Shown: positions 47,146-59,818 of the stretch, in pieces
How positions within the stretch are numbered: the first letter of the stretch is position 1
Layout of the letters: each line of letters opens with the position of its first letter
DNA from: Rhea pennata
Taxonomy: Eukaryota; Chordata; Aves; Rheiformes; Rheidae
Direction of reading: 5' to 3'
DNA: 64,000 nucleotides
NCBI RefSeq assembly: GCF_028389875.1
Contig: NC_084665.1
Span: 121,786,602-121,850,601, forward strand
Position numbers and translations under genes: made by a program
Notes under the pieces: generated by a model
Seen by the model: the letters and a program-made list of their open reading frames with translations, nothing else
Databases searched by the model: none
What the model was told of the DNA's origin: nothing

Positions 47146-47174
47146 GGAGCCGGGCCGCGCCGCGCCGCGCCGTC

Positions 47175-47211
47175 ATGGGGGTGGAGATCGAGACCATCTC
47201 CCCGGGAGACG
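47175..47211 (+). CDS. FKBP1B: FKBP1B exon 1 (coding part)
   Basis: Encodes MGVEIETISPGD plus the first base of the next codon. This is the N-terminus of FKBP12.6 (calstabin-2), a cytosolic peptidyl-prolyl isomerase that binds FK506/rapamycin and stabilises ryanodine-receptor channels. FKBP1A would start M-G-V-Q-V; the V-E-I-E here is FKBP1B-like. The ATG has G at -3 and +4 (gtcATGG). The donor is GTACGG at 47,212, phase 1. An upstream ATG at 47,053 in another frame overlaps this start if the transcript begins above it. Confidence 0.95.
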
Positions 47212-50200
47212 GTACGGGACCTGCCGGGACGCGGCGCGGCGCGGCCGCCCTGCGGCGCGGGGTGCCCGGGCGGGGATGCCGCCGCGCAGGGCTGCGCCGG
47301 GGGGCAAGGAGGCTCCGCGCTGGGGGGGGGGGCGGCCGCGCCGCCCCCGCGCCCCCGCCGCCCGGCAGCAGCCCGCCGGCTCCGCGGGCGGCAGCGGCAG
47401 CGCTGGGGGTTGTCGCCGGCCGCTGCTGACAGCTGCATAAACCCGAGCGGGGGGGAAGCGACTGGGGGGCGGGCGGGGGCCGGGCGCTCCCCCCCCCCAC
47501 CCACCCCACGCCCGCCCCACGCCGCGCCGGGGCCAGCGCGCCCCGCTGCAAACTTTCCCCCGCGCAGCTGCCGCCCGCGGGCCGTCGGGGCCAGCACCGC
47601 TCGGGCCGGGCCGGCTGCCCGCGCTGCGCCCGCGGGGCGCCGCGGCTCCGCTCCGCGCAAGTCCGTGTCGTTGCGCTCTCCCGCGCTGTTGCAGGACCGG
47701 CGCGTAGCTCTTCGAGGCGAACGTCCTCGCTCCCCTACGGCCATAGGTACCGGTGTAGCAGGCCCGCTTCATCCCTGGCTAATAGGCGACCGTAAATAAT
47801 TCGCTGAAGTCGATCGCGGCTTAACTTTCTTGGCCCAGGATCTTGTCTTTCTTTGAGTGTGGGTTTAAATTGGCTTCCCCCTCCGGGGATCAAATTCTTC
47901 TCCAACCGCACAGATGTAAACTCGAAATACTTCTGTGGGTGTAAGAAGTGTTGCAGTATAGGAGGGATGGCCATGATACTCATAATAGCACCATCGAGCT
48001 ATTAAATCTATCAAGGCGCTCTTTGTATGCACTAACCAAATAAGGTTGTATGGAGTGTTTCTTTTGTTTGCAAGTCTTAATCAAAATCAGCTGATTTTAA
48101 ACATTATCATAAAACCCCAGCCTTGGTCTTGAGAACCTCTGTTTCTAATTCAGCTGTGATATGAACGTATGCTGCTTCTCTGACTTTGCTGGTGTTGTGC
48201 TCACATAGTGGATTACGTGTCACTAAGGTCTGATACTCCTTTTCTGTGGTCTGTAATGGGTTATCATTTGAATAAAACCTGTTTTAGCAAGAGTAGGATT
48301 CATCCTGCATAACTTCTTTCAGGTCAGGTGTCTAGTCTAAAGCAGACATCTACATTTTTTCTGCACTCATCTCCTGAGGATAGTATGTCTTGCCTCTCTT
48401 GAGATAAATCCAACATATCCCAAGGCATTTCATAGAATCATAGAATAGTTAGAGCTGGAAGGGACCCCTGGAGATTGTCTGGTCCAACTACCCTGCTCAA
48501 GCGGGGTCACCTGCAGTATGTTGCCCAAGACTCTGTCCAGAGGGCTTTAGAATATCTTCAAGGATGGAGACTCCACAGCCTTTCTGGGCAACCTATTCCA
48601 GTGCTCAGTCACCCTCACAATGAAGAAGTTTTTCCTTATGTTCAGAGAGAATTTCCTGTGTTTCAGTTCATGCCCGTTGCCTCTTGTCCTGTCAGTGGGC
48701 ACCACTGAGAAGACTCTGGCTCCATCCTCTATACGCTCTGCCTTAAGATATTTGTATACATTGATAAGATCCCCCCTCAGTTTTCTGTTCTCCAGGTTGA
48801 AGAGTGTCAGCTCTCAGCCTCTCCTCATATGAGAGATTCTTCTGTCTCTTCATCATGTTTGTGGCCCTTTGCTGACCCACTCCAGTATGTCCATGTCTTT
48901 CCTGTACTGGGGAGCCCAGAACTGGGCACGGTACTCCAGATGTGGCCTCACCAGGGCTAAGTAGAGTGGCAGGATCAGGTGATCCCTTGACCTGCTCACA
49001 ACACTCTTCTTAATGCACCCCAGGATGCCATTGTCCTACTTGGCCACAAGGACACATTGCTGGCTCATGGTCAACTTGTTGCCCACCAGAACCCCCAGGT
49101 CCTTTTCTGCAAAGCTACTTTCCAGCCAGTCAGCTCCCAGCTTGTACTGGTACCTGGGATCATTCCTTCCCATATGCAGGGATTTGTACTTCCTTTTCTT
49201 GAACTTCATGAACTTCCTCTCTGCCCATTTCTCCAGCCTGTTGGGTCCCTCTGAGTAGCAGTGCAACCATCTGGTGTATCAGCCACTCCACTCAGTTTTG
49301 TATCAGCTGCAAACTTGCTCAGGGTGCTCTCTGTCCCATCATCATGGTCATTCATGAAGATGCTAAACAGTATTGGTCCTAATATTGACCCTGGGGGACA
49401 CCACTAGTGAGTAGCCTCCAGCTAGACTTCATGCCGCTGACCACAACCCCCTGAGCCCGACAGTTCAACCAGTTTTCAATCCACCTCCGCTTCCTTTTTT
49501 TTTTTTTTTCCATTTTGAATAGAAGACTTTCAGAAGATGGGTGTGCAATAGCTGCCTGTATTTCATATGACTGAAGTTAAGAGACAACTCCCACCTTGGG
49601 ATGACAGCAGTGGCCTGAATGGATATCTGCGTTTTGTGTTCTGTGCAACCCACAGTTAGAGATACTCCAGCCATCCACAGGCTGATGAACAAGGCTGTTC
49701 AGATGATGCATAGAAGCACCATCTTCTCAGTTTTATGTTACAAATTCCATTCACCGTATTGCCCTACCATCTTGCCATTTACTACTCACGATGTTTTTGG
49801 CATATAAGCTTATATGTTATCTGATGTGTAAGACTCCATAATGCATAACATGCTCTTGTGTTAATTCAGACCACAGCAGCCAGGGAGCTGAGTAGGAGAT
49901 GAACTATCTGAATCCCCAGTTTCAAGCTTTTTTGGCAAGGTTGTTCGTTAATGATTAGTCTCACGCATTCTGTTGAGCCTGGGTCCTCTCCTAGCCAACA
50001 CTGCTTCAGAAATCTGAGTTAGCTGCTTTGATAGGCCATTCCTTGGCACCTAGATTATCCTGGAAAATCTCCCTCTAGCTTTTAGTGTATTTGGCAGTAC
50101 CTAGAACATGGAAAATGGAAATGGTAATTCCATTTCTCATTGGCAAGAAAATAATTTAAAGCCTTTCCTTTCAGTGTCACGATTTTGAAGGGAGCTACCA

Positions 50201-50751
50201 GGCTCTTACGAGAAGTCACTGCATCACTGCTTTGCTGTCACCTGAATACTGCAAACTTAAACTGCCTTTGTACATAAAATTTTTTTGAAAGCCCTACCCT
50301 GCTAATTACATATGCCCTTGTTAGATCTGTCTTGAGTGAAAGGCATTAGAAATGTGAATAGAAATGGAATGTTTTACCATGTCAAACTATGACTTTATTT
50401 GAAAAATTTTAGCAAAAATATTCTGAGAATTTTAAGGTTATAATCCAAGAAGCTTTGACAGTCCTTCTGCATTTACAGAATGTAAATGCACATATGATGC
50501 GTATGTATTTATGCATGTATAGGGAAAATTACATTAGTGTAAGGGAACTATTATTTCTCTTGCAGCTAAGTAGGAGCCAGACTGGAACTTTTATCCTAAA
50601 TCATACCCATTCCAGTCCTGCATATTGGTGATCTGGATAAAATATAAGTCAATACAAATAGCAATCTAACATTTTCCACTTAAAGATAAACCTGCCTAGC
50701 CATACCGGTTCATCAGAGAAAATAAAAGAATAACCTTTATAATTTTAACAG
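47212..50751 (+). other. FKBP1B: FKBP1B intron 1, with CR1 insert
   Basis: The first 500 bases continue the CpG island. A minus-strand CR1 (48,429-49,490) fills part of the rest, and no other gene is seen. Confidence 0.85.
48429..49494 (-). mobile_element. CR1 LINE, about 1.07 kb (minus)
   Basis: The 3' tail on the minus strand starts at 48,429 (catagaatcatagaatag in plus text) and the element runs to about 49,490. It covers the 3' UTR and ORF2 C-terminus; a broken frame 49,266-49,036 encodes the '[20 protein letters not shown]' region (20 residues). A short poly(T) at 49,495-49,509 lies at its truncated 5' edge. Confidence 0.93.
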
Positions 50752-50799
50752 GACGGACATTTCCGAAGAAGGGTCAGACGTGTGTGGTGCACTACACAG
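50752..50799 (+). CDS. FKBP1B: FKBP1B exon 2
   Basis: A 48-nt exon with AACAG acceptor and ACAG|GTAAGG donor. It completes the phase-1 codon of exon 1 (GGA) and encodes RTFPKKGQTCVVHYT plus one base. The tyrosine in H-Y-T-G is part of the FKBP ligand pocket. Both ends are phase 1, as in mammals. The following exons (M-L-Q-N-G-K-K-F-D onward) were not found before the end of the window, so FKBP1B runs past 64,000. Confidence 0.95.
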
Positions 50800-52717
50800 G
50801 TAAGGCATGTTCCAAACACTCTCTTGAAACCAGCTCCCTTGCACTCAAGAGTAATTTGTCATTTCCAACTGGTCGCTGTGGTTTTGCGTTGTTCTGCCAA
50901 TCGTAATCCATTTCCTTATGCTCCGATGGATTTCCTGAATATTTGACTTCTCCTTGAGCAGTTCGTACTACAGCGTCTAGATGTGCTGGCTAGTAGATTT
51001 GCCAAGGGTGGTGGTTAATAGTGGTAGGTTCACAGATGAAACCCGTGGGCCTGAATCTTTAAGCCATTATAACCAGCTAATGAAATCAAGCATGAAACAG
51101 CGAAAATGCCGGGTTCATATTTTTGCCGCCTCTGATCTTGATGCAGACAGTTAATGATTGTATATATCTTAATAGCGTGTGCCTGCGTACTGGCAGTAAA
51201 ATCCACTCCTGTTTGAAGAGATCAATACAAGGTCTATTTAACACCTTCTTTATGGACTTCTATGAGTCTTAAGTGGTGAGTTAGTTATTGGAGCTGTATA
51301 TGGTGCACCTTTGCTCCGAGGGAAAATGTGCTTTACATCAGTGTGTAAAGCTACGTTTTGTACACTTACGTAAATTGTCAAATGAATGCAAAGACCTCTG
51401 CAGCCTGAGTGCCGGGCTCGTGAAATCACGAGCTGCCGTTTTATTTAGCCTTTTCCATAAGATGGCTAAATTTTGAGGAAGTGGGAATTGGCAGCTACTG
51501 ATCTGGGCCTGCGTTGGTGAGGTGGTGCTTTCCTCTAGCACTCTGTAAAATAATCTCTCATAACTCCCACTTTTTTCCACTAAAGAAAGTTAACAAAGTC
51601 AACCTGTTTGTATTTTCGATAAGCTTCGCAGCATAGTTTCAATAATATCTCTCCTCAGCGGGTTACATGAGAGAATTAGTGCCCTGGTTTGAGGTGGAGG
51701 AAGTCTGGGTTCAAGTTCCTGTTAATTTGTGTGTTCAGAGTATTTGGTATGAGATTTTCTGGTTGGAATGAGAGTAGTGGGGAAGTGAACACAAATCTCC
51801 CATGCCAGTCAACTCTCACAGATATTCCTCTTTTCAGGTCCTTTAGATCTGAAAATAGATGTTTTGAAGCCATTTTTTTTGTGAAGATGTTGAAAGATAA
51901 TGTTTCTGTTCCAGCACAAACTTCAAAGTTTTCATGAAACAAGATTACCACCTCTTACCCCTCTAACTAACTAGAGATAAATTTAACCGTCAGAATTGAA
52001 ATAGGCAAAAAAGCAATCTAGCTCTGGTCTGTGGCTCCCACAAGGTGCAATTCTGCTGGATAACTTCAGAGAGAATGTGAATGGTGAGTATGGAGAGATA
52101 ACAAAATGCTATGTACTCTTACTGAGATTAGATAACTTAGATAAGGCCATCGTAAACTGGCTTTTGATATAAGAAACTTCCTAAAATCGAATTAAATGGA
52201 TCTCTAGCCCAAATTGTGTTTCCTCTATATATCTCGCTGTTGGTGCTGTGCACCACTCTCAGATTGGAACAGACATCAGAAAAAAATTGTAATCACAGTC
52301 TCAGTGCTGTCGCAATGCTTACATAGTCTTTGGTGGTGATGTTTTTAAAGGGAGCGCAGAGATAGTGGCTAAAATGATTTCTGCCTATGATCTATAAAGC
52401 ATTTGGGAAAGATGAAATATAAATGTCGAGTCTTAAAACTATTTTATCTGAATACCGTATAACTTCTTTTTATTCCAGTGCTACTCTGGATATGCTTGAG
52501 ATTCATCTTGAAATGATTTCTGTCCTATTTATGTGATCTTATTATGTCCTCACTGTACTTCATGTTTATCCTCAAAATACTCCCGAGTCTGCTTTAGCAA
52601 GTGGGCAGCTAAGTTTCAGAGATGTCCTGAGAGGTATCTAGAATATCTATTTTGCCATCTAAAATGGGATTTAGGAAAAATTAAGGCACCTAGGTGCAAG
52701 GAAACAATCCAGAAATC

Positions 52718-52850
52718 CTGGTTAGTACTTGGTAGCATGTAAAACTCAGTTTGCCCCGTGTGCAGTGGATGTGGCACCCTGAAGCTAAGCACGAATAGCT
52801 GTAGAGAAGTATCCCAGTCTGGGTAGGGAACCAGGTACCATTCAGATGAA
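52718..52850 (+). mobile_element. Possible 5S-derived SINE relic
   Basis: 'ctggttagtacttggtagca' and, 40 bases on, 'ccctgaagctaagcacg' and 'ccagtctgggtagggaacc' resemble shuffled parts of 5S rRNA-derived SINE text (gaagctaagcagggt; ggttagtacttggatggga). The order is not that of an intact 5S unit. Weak call. Confidence 0.25.
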
Positions 52851-54120
52851 GAGAGAAGGCACTTGGACCCCAGAGGAGCCTGACCTCGTTGGTGTGCTCT
52901 GGGCACAGCTCTGAATCCAGCGTGAAACACAGTAGTTACAGCCAGTTGCAGTCAAAAACACCACCTAAAGGAGACCATTTAATGTATAATAGCTAAACAG
53001 TTATTTCAGATATGGCCAGCCTGTATTCAGTTCCCTTTTCCAATGGAGGAGGCTCACAGCTCTATGTCCCACATCCTTAACTGCAAGTATTACGTTCTTG
53101 GGAAGAAAAAAAGCAGTAATTTTCTGCTGCCTCCAGTTTAAGCTGGACATTGAACAGCTAAGAGCACAAGAGCCAGGGGCAAGAAAGGGAGCAGGGAAAA
53201 CAGAGTAATTGGTTTAGGCAGTCAAGCGAACCTTGAGGGAGTTGTGTTCCAGTCCCTGTCTTCAGGATTGTTTTGTCCTTTTTTTTTATCCAGTGATTTT
53301 CCCATGCAGTGGTACTTAGTCTTGACAGCTTGATAGGCCGTGTAACTTCTTGCAGTGGTCCTACAGCAGACACGCTATGTGTGTGCGATACAGCCCCTTA
53401 GCACAAACACAGTCAGTTCTGTGTTTCCTTTATGGGCTAGATTTGTAGAGCATGCACAGAAAAAACGTTGCCTGCCCACTCCACATTCATATCTTAAGAG
53501 TTCCTAGCAAAGAGGAGACCAGGAGGGGCTTACTTTTGCCAGAGCAGATTAGGAATTTTCAAGGAGATTCAAACAGTGGGCTGTGGGCTCTGTTTTGCCT
53601 TATTACCCCCTTGCCTTGCTCCTCCATGGATGCTGTAGATGTGCATTTGCCGTTTGATAAGGAGGGACAGCAGGAGCATGGACAGGAGCGAGCTGCTGTC
53701 ACTACAGGAGTGAAAGGCCTGCAGCTTGCTTCTCAAGAGTCTTTTGGAAAAAGGGTAATCAGGAGCAAGCTGTCTGCATGAATTGTCCTGACAGTCCATC
53801 TGCAGCAGGCTGGAGGTCGAGCATCCCAACCTAATGCACAAGAAGCTGGGAGACAAAGTCTAGTACCCTGGACACTAGCCGAAACATTAGAGTCTTGTCC
53901 ATTCATCCTCAAGATCTTACGGTTTTTGCACCTTCAAGGTAGGGTTGCTCACGAAGTAGCTTCTAGTCTGATGACACCACATGTTCCTGAGAAGTGGGAA
54001 ATGATGACTAGAATCTCAAGATGATAGAGGATCGTAATGGGGTTTTACATTTTTCATATCAGTGCTCTGTCTAACAGGCTGTTACATGTGGTAAGTTCGC
54101 CTGTTTCTCTCCTTGTTCAG

Positions 54121-54189
54121 TTGCCCAGTCTGAGGAGCAGGCTTCGTGGTCTGATTCCCAAACATATCGTGATGCCTTAATGGAGAAAC
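54121..54189 (+). other. Candidate in-frame cassette exon of FKBP1B
   Basis: A 69-nt segment with a strong pyrimidine-rich acceptor (ctgtttctctccttgttcag) and a consensus donor (AAAC|GTAAGT). FKBP1B exon 2 ends in phase 1. Read from that phase, the segment is open for 23 codons and ends in phase 1, so it could be included without disturbing the downstream frame. The encoded insert starts V-A-Q-S-E-E-Q, has W-S-D-S-Q-T-Y in the middle, and ends A-L-M-E-K. It would sit right after H-Y-T, replacing G by V plus 22 residues and an Arg, and would probably alter the FKBP pocket loop. I know of no such exon in mammalian FKBP1B. It is also the only phase of the three that is open. Confidence 0.4.
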
Positions 54190-55606
54190 GTAAGTTCCAG
54201 TGGAAGCAGGAGTTAAGGTAGAGCCCCATGGGGGGACAGTTTAGAAGGAACCTCTAGTTTAAGCCTATCTTTTCTTTTCTCCCTTAAGGAAGTTATTGGC
54301 TGCACTCCAGTTAAAGTAGGATTTTTGGATTACCCTTCAGAAGTACCTAATTGTCCTTTCTGACTACATAAGGCGCCTTAGTGTCTAACTTTGGTACTGT
54401 AAATCACCTGCTAATTTTTCAGCTTTGCACAGCCTGAGTTAAGTACACAAATAGGTTCTTTGGATCATTGTGTAAGATTAGATAGGAGAACTGTGATAGA
54501 ATATGAAACCAAGTCCAGATCTCAGTAGCTGGCTGAAGAATGTCATCAGATTCATGCATGTTTTAGCTTTGTTAGGAAATACAACATACATAATCATTTC
54601 CTCTTACCATCCAGCATCTATGTTGTGTCTGAAAAATTACCTGATACAATATTAAAGTAATAGGATTAATAGATACAGTAGTGTGCTGGCACTGAAATGC
54701 ATTTCCAGCAGCAATGGTTTATGTCATGTTTTTGTCATAGATTTCCTTGAGCAAGCTTGTGAAAGCCTTTGGCAGCCTGCTTACTCCTTCTGTTTTCCAT
54801 CTGCAAAATGATAGTTGTACTTTGTCTGCCTTGTGTAGACAGATGATGAGCAGTTTGGGAAATTAACTCCCTCCTTCTGTGTGCCTAACATTATGAGGTC
54901 CTAATCTTGATTGGGTCTTTAGTTTGCATTGTAGTAGCGATAGTAATACAAGTAAAAATTACAGTATCATTAGTTCTGGAGCACATTGACAGCATTGGAG
55001 CGTTTTCTGCAGTTTTTGTTTCCTGTGATTTAATTTTCTTGACTTTGGGGACATGAATTAGTAGTGCAGAATTGTCAGGGAAGGTCTATGAAGATGATGC
55101 CAAATGTGACCTGCAGTTAGAAAGGCCCCTAAATATGACAAAACCTGTGTTGTGGCTGGGAATGCTTTGTCCTAAAACCTCATTCTGGAAAGACAAGTCC
55201 TGTTTCTGGCCCTTCTGCTGAGTGGTGATGTGCCCTCAGACAAACGTTCTTTCTGTACGTCCCAAAGCTGCTCTCAGTAGTGCGAGGACAGCTCTTTTTC
55301 AAGGTGTTCAGAGGTGATGTTCTCTTGTGTTGTCCCAGGTAGCTTGTGGCAGAAATGAGTTCTTAGCCTCTCTATCTTTTGTTTGGCCTGCGTGTAAATC
55401 TGTGATAACAATGCTGTTGCCTTTTTTAAGGAGAAACTAGATGTATTTGTAGAGTGCTGGAACATACTTCTTTGAATGATGTTATAAAGGCACATAAAAT
55501 TATTAGTTATTTATTACACTAAACTTCTTTGAGAGAAAAATTTCTATGGACATTTTTAGGCCTAGGCAATGAGCACAACATTCCACCAAATACTGGGAAA
55601 TGGATT

Positions 55607-55625
55607 GTTTGTTTGTTTGTTTTTA
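55607..55625 (+). repeat. (TTTG)n microsatellite
   Basis: About four tandem GTTT/TTTG units. Confidence 0.85.
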
Positions 55626-57639
55626 TAAATGCTTAAAATGGAATCCCCGGTTGAAGTAAATAAATACTGCTCCATTTACTTCAGATGAGTTGTACAGCTT
55701 CATCCTGTTTGAAGAGGTGAGCCTTTATTAAAGCTTTATTTGAACTAATGATTAGTTGTTCTTTCCCTAGTGATCTGGAGACAAACTTATATCATCTTAT
55801 TTTTTCCATACATTACCAAAATTGCTCTATTTTTTTTTTTTTTAGCTTTGGCAGGGGTGTAATGTTTTAAGAGTTATGCCCGCATCTGTGAAACTGAAAG
55901 CTTTTTTTTTTTTTTTTACCTTTTTTCTAATAATAAAAGCAGACCACATAGATGCAGTTTAACAGTAATTTATAAAACATACTTGGCTTACCATGATTAA
56001 AAAGCAAAAACCATTTCCATTTAGCACAATACAAATATAATAAAATTCCCTTGAAATAATTCTTGCCAAAAAGAGAACAGTTTTCTGCCCATTTTTCTTG
56101 GATCAGAATCAACTCACTCTTAAGTGTATGTAGCAATAACCAGAAATCCGTCTATACTGACATATTCTCAAAAAGACTGATGTAAATCCAGAACAGCCTC
56201 ACGGAGTATCGCATACTTGTCCGTGAACCTGAAAATCTGTGCGACTGGCTATACATTAATATAGCGTATTTTGTCCCACAGTAAGTACAAGCATCTATTT
56301 CTCTCATCCCCTTTTCAGTCACAGGTATGCAACTTCAGTGAGAGTTGTGTGTGTGGATCCGAGAGGAAAATTGAACTAACTAGGGAATTTAATCAAAATT
56401 CTTTGTCTCCAGGAAATTGCCTAGGTGGTTTTGGAAGAGGGTTGTGAACACTGCAATTAGAGCTATCGTTAATAAGAATTGTATTGTAACAGACATTAAT
56501 TGAACCTTGAATTATAGCCAGCTAAATCTTGCTTACCTAGAAAGAACTTAATTGTTTTATCGAGCATGTTCTCCAGATATGTTGTACCGCAAGAGTATGG
56601 TGTCTGTCCATCTTTTGGAGCCTGCCAGTTTTCTGTATTTTTTTTTTTTACTTAAAGTAATCTCTTCAAATTGCCCCGGCTTGTAAAGATGAAAGCCTTT
56701 TACTACTTTAAAGTTCTTTGTGGCAGCTAAGCCCTTGTGAGCATGCATCCTCTTTCATCAGTAGATCACAACTGCAAAAAGTAGTTTGACTCTTGAACAT
56801 GCAGCATATTCCTTTGATGTCCCACAGACATGATTTGCAAGTATTAAAACTCTCTCAATAAAATCAGTAAAAATTTCACCTTCACTTATTTAACATGGAT
56901 CGGTTACCTTTGGAATTATTTTAATGAAGAGTTCAGCATGATAGCAATGAATCCGAAAGCAAAAGTTAGAGAAGAGATTTCTCCTATGCGTGTTGCTATC
57001 AGCCAACTGATTGAGTTCAGGCATATTACTTAGACCTTCACTTTTGACAGAAAAGGAGACTGTGCTTCACAAAATTGTCATGAAATTAATGACTGTAAGT
57101 ACTGTGAGATTCTCTGTAGAAGGAGGCTGTTGATGTGAAAAATGATTTGATGGATAAAAAAAAGGTTCAGAAGTTTGTAAGAAAAATGTAATAGCTTCAG
57201 CAGTAAAATTAGTGAATTTAAATTGAACATATCAGATTGTTGCCTAATGGAAAAGGATCAGGGTGATAAACTGTAGCCTCAAGCTGCACAGTTGTTGCTC
57301 ATGTGCACCGTATACCCTGTGTTACCATGGCCTGTTCCCATTGGTTTCAATGAAATTACTGATGATATTAGATATTATTTAATGTGGACAGGTGAGACAG
57401 AAAAGAAGCTTGAAATGATACAACTTAGTTATTCTTACTGGCAATCTCAGCTGAAACTATGTTTTGATTAAGTATTGGAAGTGCCTCACCTTAAAGATAG
57501 TCCACCTGGTCATGTTATTTGGAGATGTGCTCATATCTGTCCTTTGTGCAAAGCAAGTGAAGGCTTGAGGATTGTCTATAAACACTGTGTCTCATATTCA
57601 TTTAGGTAAAAGAAGGGATGAGTTTCTTTCCTGCAGAGT

Positions 57640-59818
57640 AAAGATTAAAAAGAGATCTCTTCAGGGCAATAAATAGGATTGCAATCCTGGACCTCAGGAG
57701 AGCAAACTTTGGCCCCTTCAGGGACCTGTTTGAAGGAATCCCATGGGTTAGGGCCCTAGAAGGAAGGGGAGTCCAAGAGAACTGGTTAATATTCAAGCAT
57801 CACTTTCTTCAGTCTCAAGAGCGGTGCATCTGTATGAGTAAGAAGTCGAGCAAAGGGGGCAGAAGACTTGCATGGATGAGCAAGGAGGTCCTGCCAAAAC
57901 TAAAACAGAAGAAGAAAGTACACAGAATGTGGAAAAAGGGGCAGGCCACTTAAGAGGATTATAGGAATGTTGACAGAGTGTGCAGGGATGTGATGAAGAA
58001 GGCCAAGGCCCATTTGGAATTAAATCTGGCAAGGGATATCAAGGATAACAAGAAGGGATTCTTCAAATACGACACAGCAAAATGAAGACTAAGGAAAATG
58101 TGGGCCCACTGCTGAATGGGGTGGGGACCCTGGTGACAAAGGCTACAGAGAAGGCAGAATTACTGAATGCCGCCTTTGCTTCAGTCTTCACTGCTAAGGG
58201 CAGCCCCCAGGAATCGCAGAGCCTGGAGATGAGAGAGAAAGTCTGGAGAAAGGAAGACTTTCTCTTGGTGGAGGAGGATAGGATTAGAGATCATTTAAAC
58301 AAATTTAACACCCACAAATCCATGGGCCCGGATGGGATGCACCCAGGAGTGCTGAGGAAGCTGGCAGATGTTGTTGCCAGGCCACTCTCCGTCATCTTTG
58401 AAAGGTCCTGGAGAACTGGAGAGGTGCCTGAGGACTGGAAGAAAGCCAGTGTCACTCCAGTCTTCAAAGAGGGCAAGAAGGAGGACCCAGGAAATTACAG
58501 GCCAGTCAGTCCACCTCCATCCCTGGAAAGGGGATGGAACAGCTCATTCTGGATGTCATTTCCAGACATATGGAGGGAAAGAAGGTGTTCAGGACTAGCC
58601 AGCATGGATTCACCAAAGGGAAATCCTGCTTAACCAATCTGATAGCCTTCTCTGGTGGAAGGACTGGCTGGATAGGTGAGGGGAGAGCAGTGGACGTTGT
58701 GTACCTTGACTTCAGCAAGGCTTTTGACCCTATCTCCCATAACATCCTCCTAGATAAGCTCAGGAAGTGTGGGTTGGAAAGGCAACTAGCTGAAAGGCAG
58801 AGCTCGGAGGGTCATCATCAGTGGTGTGGAGTCTAGTTGGAGGCCTGTGGCTAGCAGTGTCCCCCAAAGATCAGTACTGGATCCCATCCTGTTCAACTTC
58901 TTAATCAATGACCTGGATGAAGGGACAGAATGCCTCCTCAGCAAGTTTGCTGATGACACCAAGCTGGGAGGAGTGGCTGACACACCTGAGGGCTGTGCTG
59001 CCATTCAGAGAGACCTGGAGAGGCTGGGGAGTTGGGCAGAGAAGAACCTCCTGAGGTTCAAAAGGGCAAATGCAAAGTCCTGCACCTAGGGAGAAATAAC
59101 CCAATGCACCAGTACAAGCTGGGGGCGGACCTTCTGGAGAGCAGCTCTGCAGAGAAGGACCTGGGAGTGCCGGTGGATGACAAGTTGACCATGAGGCAGC
59201 AATGTGCCCTTGTGGCCAAGAAGGCCAATGGTCTCCTGGGGTGCATTAGGAAGAGTTGTCAGCAGGTCGAGGGAGGTGATCCTGCCTCACTACTCAGCCC
59301 TGGTGAGGCCACATCTCGAGTACTGCGTCCAGTTCTGGGCTCCCCAGTACAAGAGAGACATGGAGCTACTGGAGAGAGTCCAGCATAGGGCTACGAAGAT
59401 GATCAGAGGGCTGGAGCACCTGCCCTATGAGGAACGGCTGCGAGAGCTGGGCCGCTTCAGCCTGGGGAAGAGAAGACTAAGGTGGGATCTTATCAATGTG
59501 TACAAGTACCTGAAGGGAGGGTGTCAAGAGGATGGGACAAGACTCTTCTCAGCAGTGCTTAGCAATAGGACATCAGGCAGTGGGCACAAACTGAAACACA
59601 GGAAGTTCTGCCTGAACATAAGGAAAAACGTCTTTCCTGTGAGAGTGAGGGAGCACTGGCGCAGGTTGCCCAGAGAAGTTGTGGAGTCTCCTTCTCTGGA
59701 GATATTCAAAATGCACCTGGACACAATCCTGTGCACTGTGCTCTAGGTGCCCCTGCTGAGCAGGGGGGTTGGGCTAGATGATCTCCAGAGGTCCCTTCCA
59801 ACCTCAACCATTCTGTGA
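57640..59818 (+). mobile_element. CR1 LINE, about 2.2 kb, broken ORF2
   Basis: The longest CR1 here, starting near the end of the endonuclease-RT linker. ORF2 is split into several frames. 58,082-58,510 carries the RT N-terminal part (PDGMHPGVLRKLADVV, then GEVPEDWKKASVTPVFKEGK). 58,534-58,800 has VVYLDFSKAFD with the first catalytic Asp. 58,826-59,089 has [11 protein letters not shown] with the catalytic D-D pair. 59,204-59,746 carries the C-terminus. The 3' end finishes 'aacctcaaccattctgtgat' at 59,818. Frameshifts near 58,515, 58,800 and 59,065 make it dead. Confidence 0.95.

Larger units (their letters stand above)
46650..47700. promoter_or_regulatory. CpG island, probable shared WDCP/FKBP1B promoter
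   Basis: About 1 kb of very GC- and CpG-rich DNA between the two divergently transcribed genes. It includes a GC-box cluster (cctccccgcccctg, 46,968-46,983) and an inverted CCAAT box (attgg, 46,992-46,996) about 180 bases upstream of the FKBP1B start codon. No TATA box is evident. In mammals the two genes start a little over 100 bases apart, so a bidirectional promoter is likely. Transcription start sites cannot be placed from sequence alone. Confidence 0.75.

Noticed and set aside
46385-47772. Long frames on both strands through the CpG island (up to 388 codons)
   Set aside because: Stops are rare in such GC-rich DNA. The only supported coding piece there is the 37-nt FKBP1B exon 1.
52616-52930. 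A 104-codon minus-strand frame inside FKBP1B intron 2
   Set aside because: No motif or splice context, and it overlaps a possible SINE relic.
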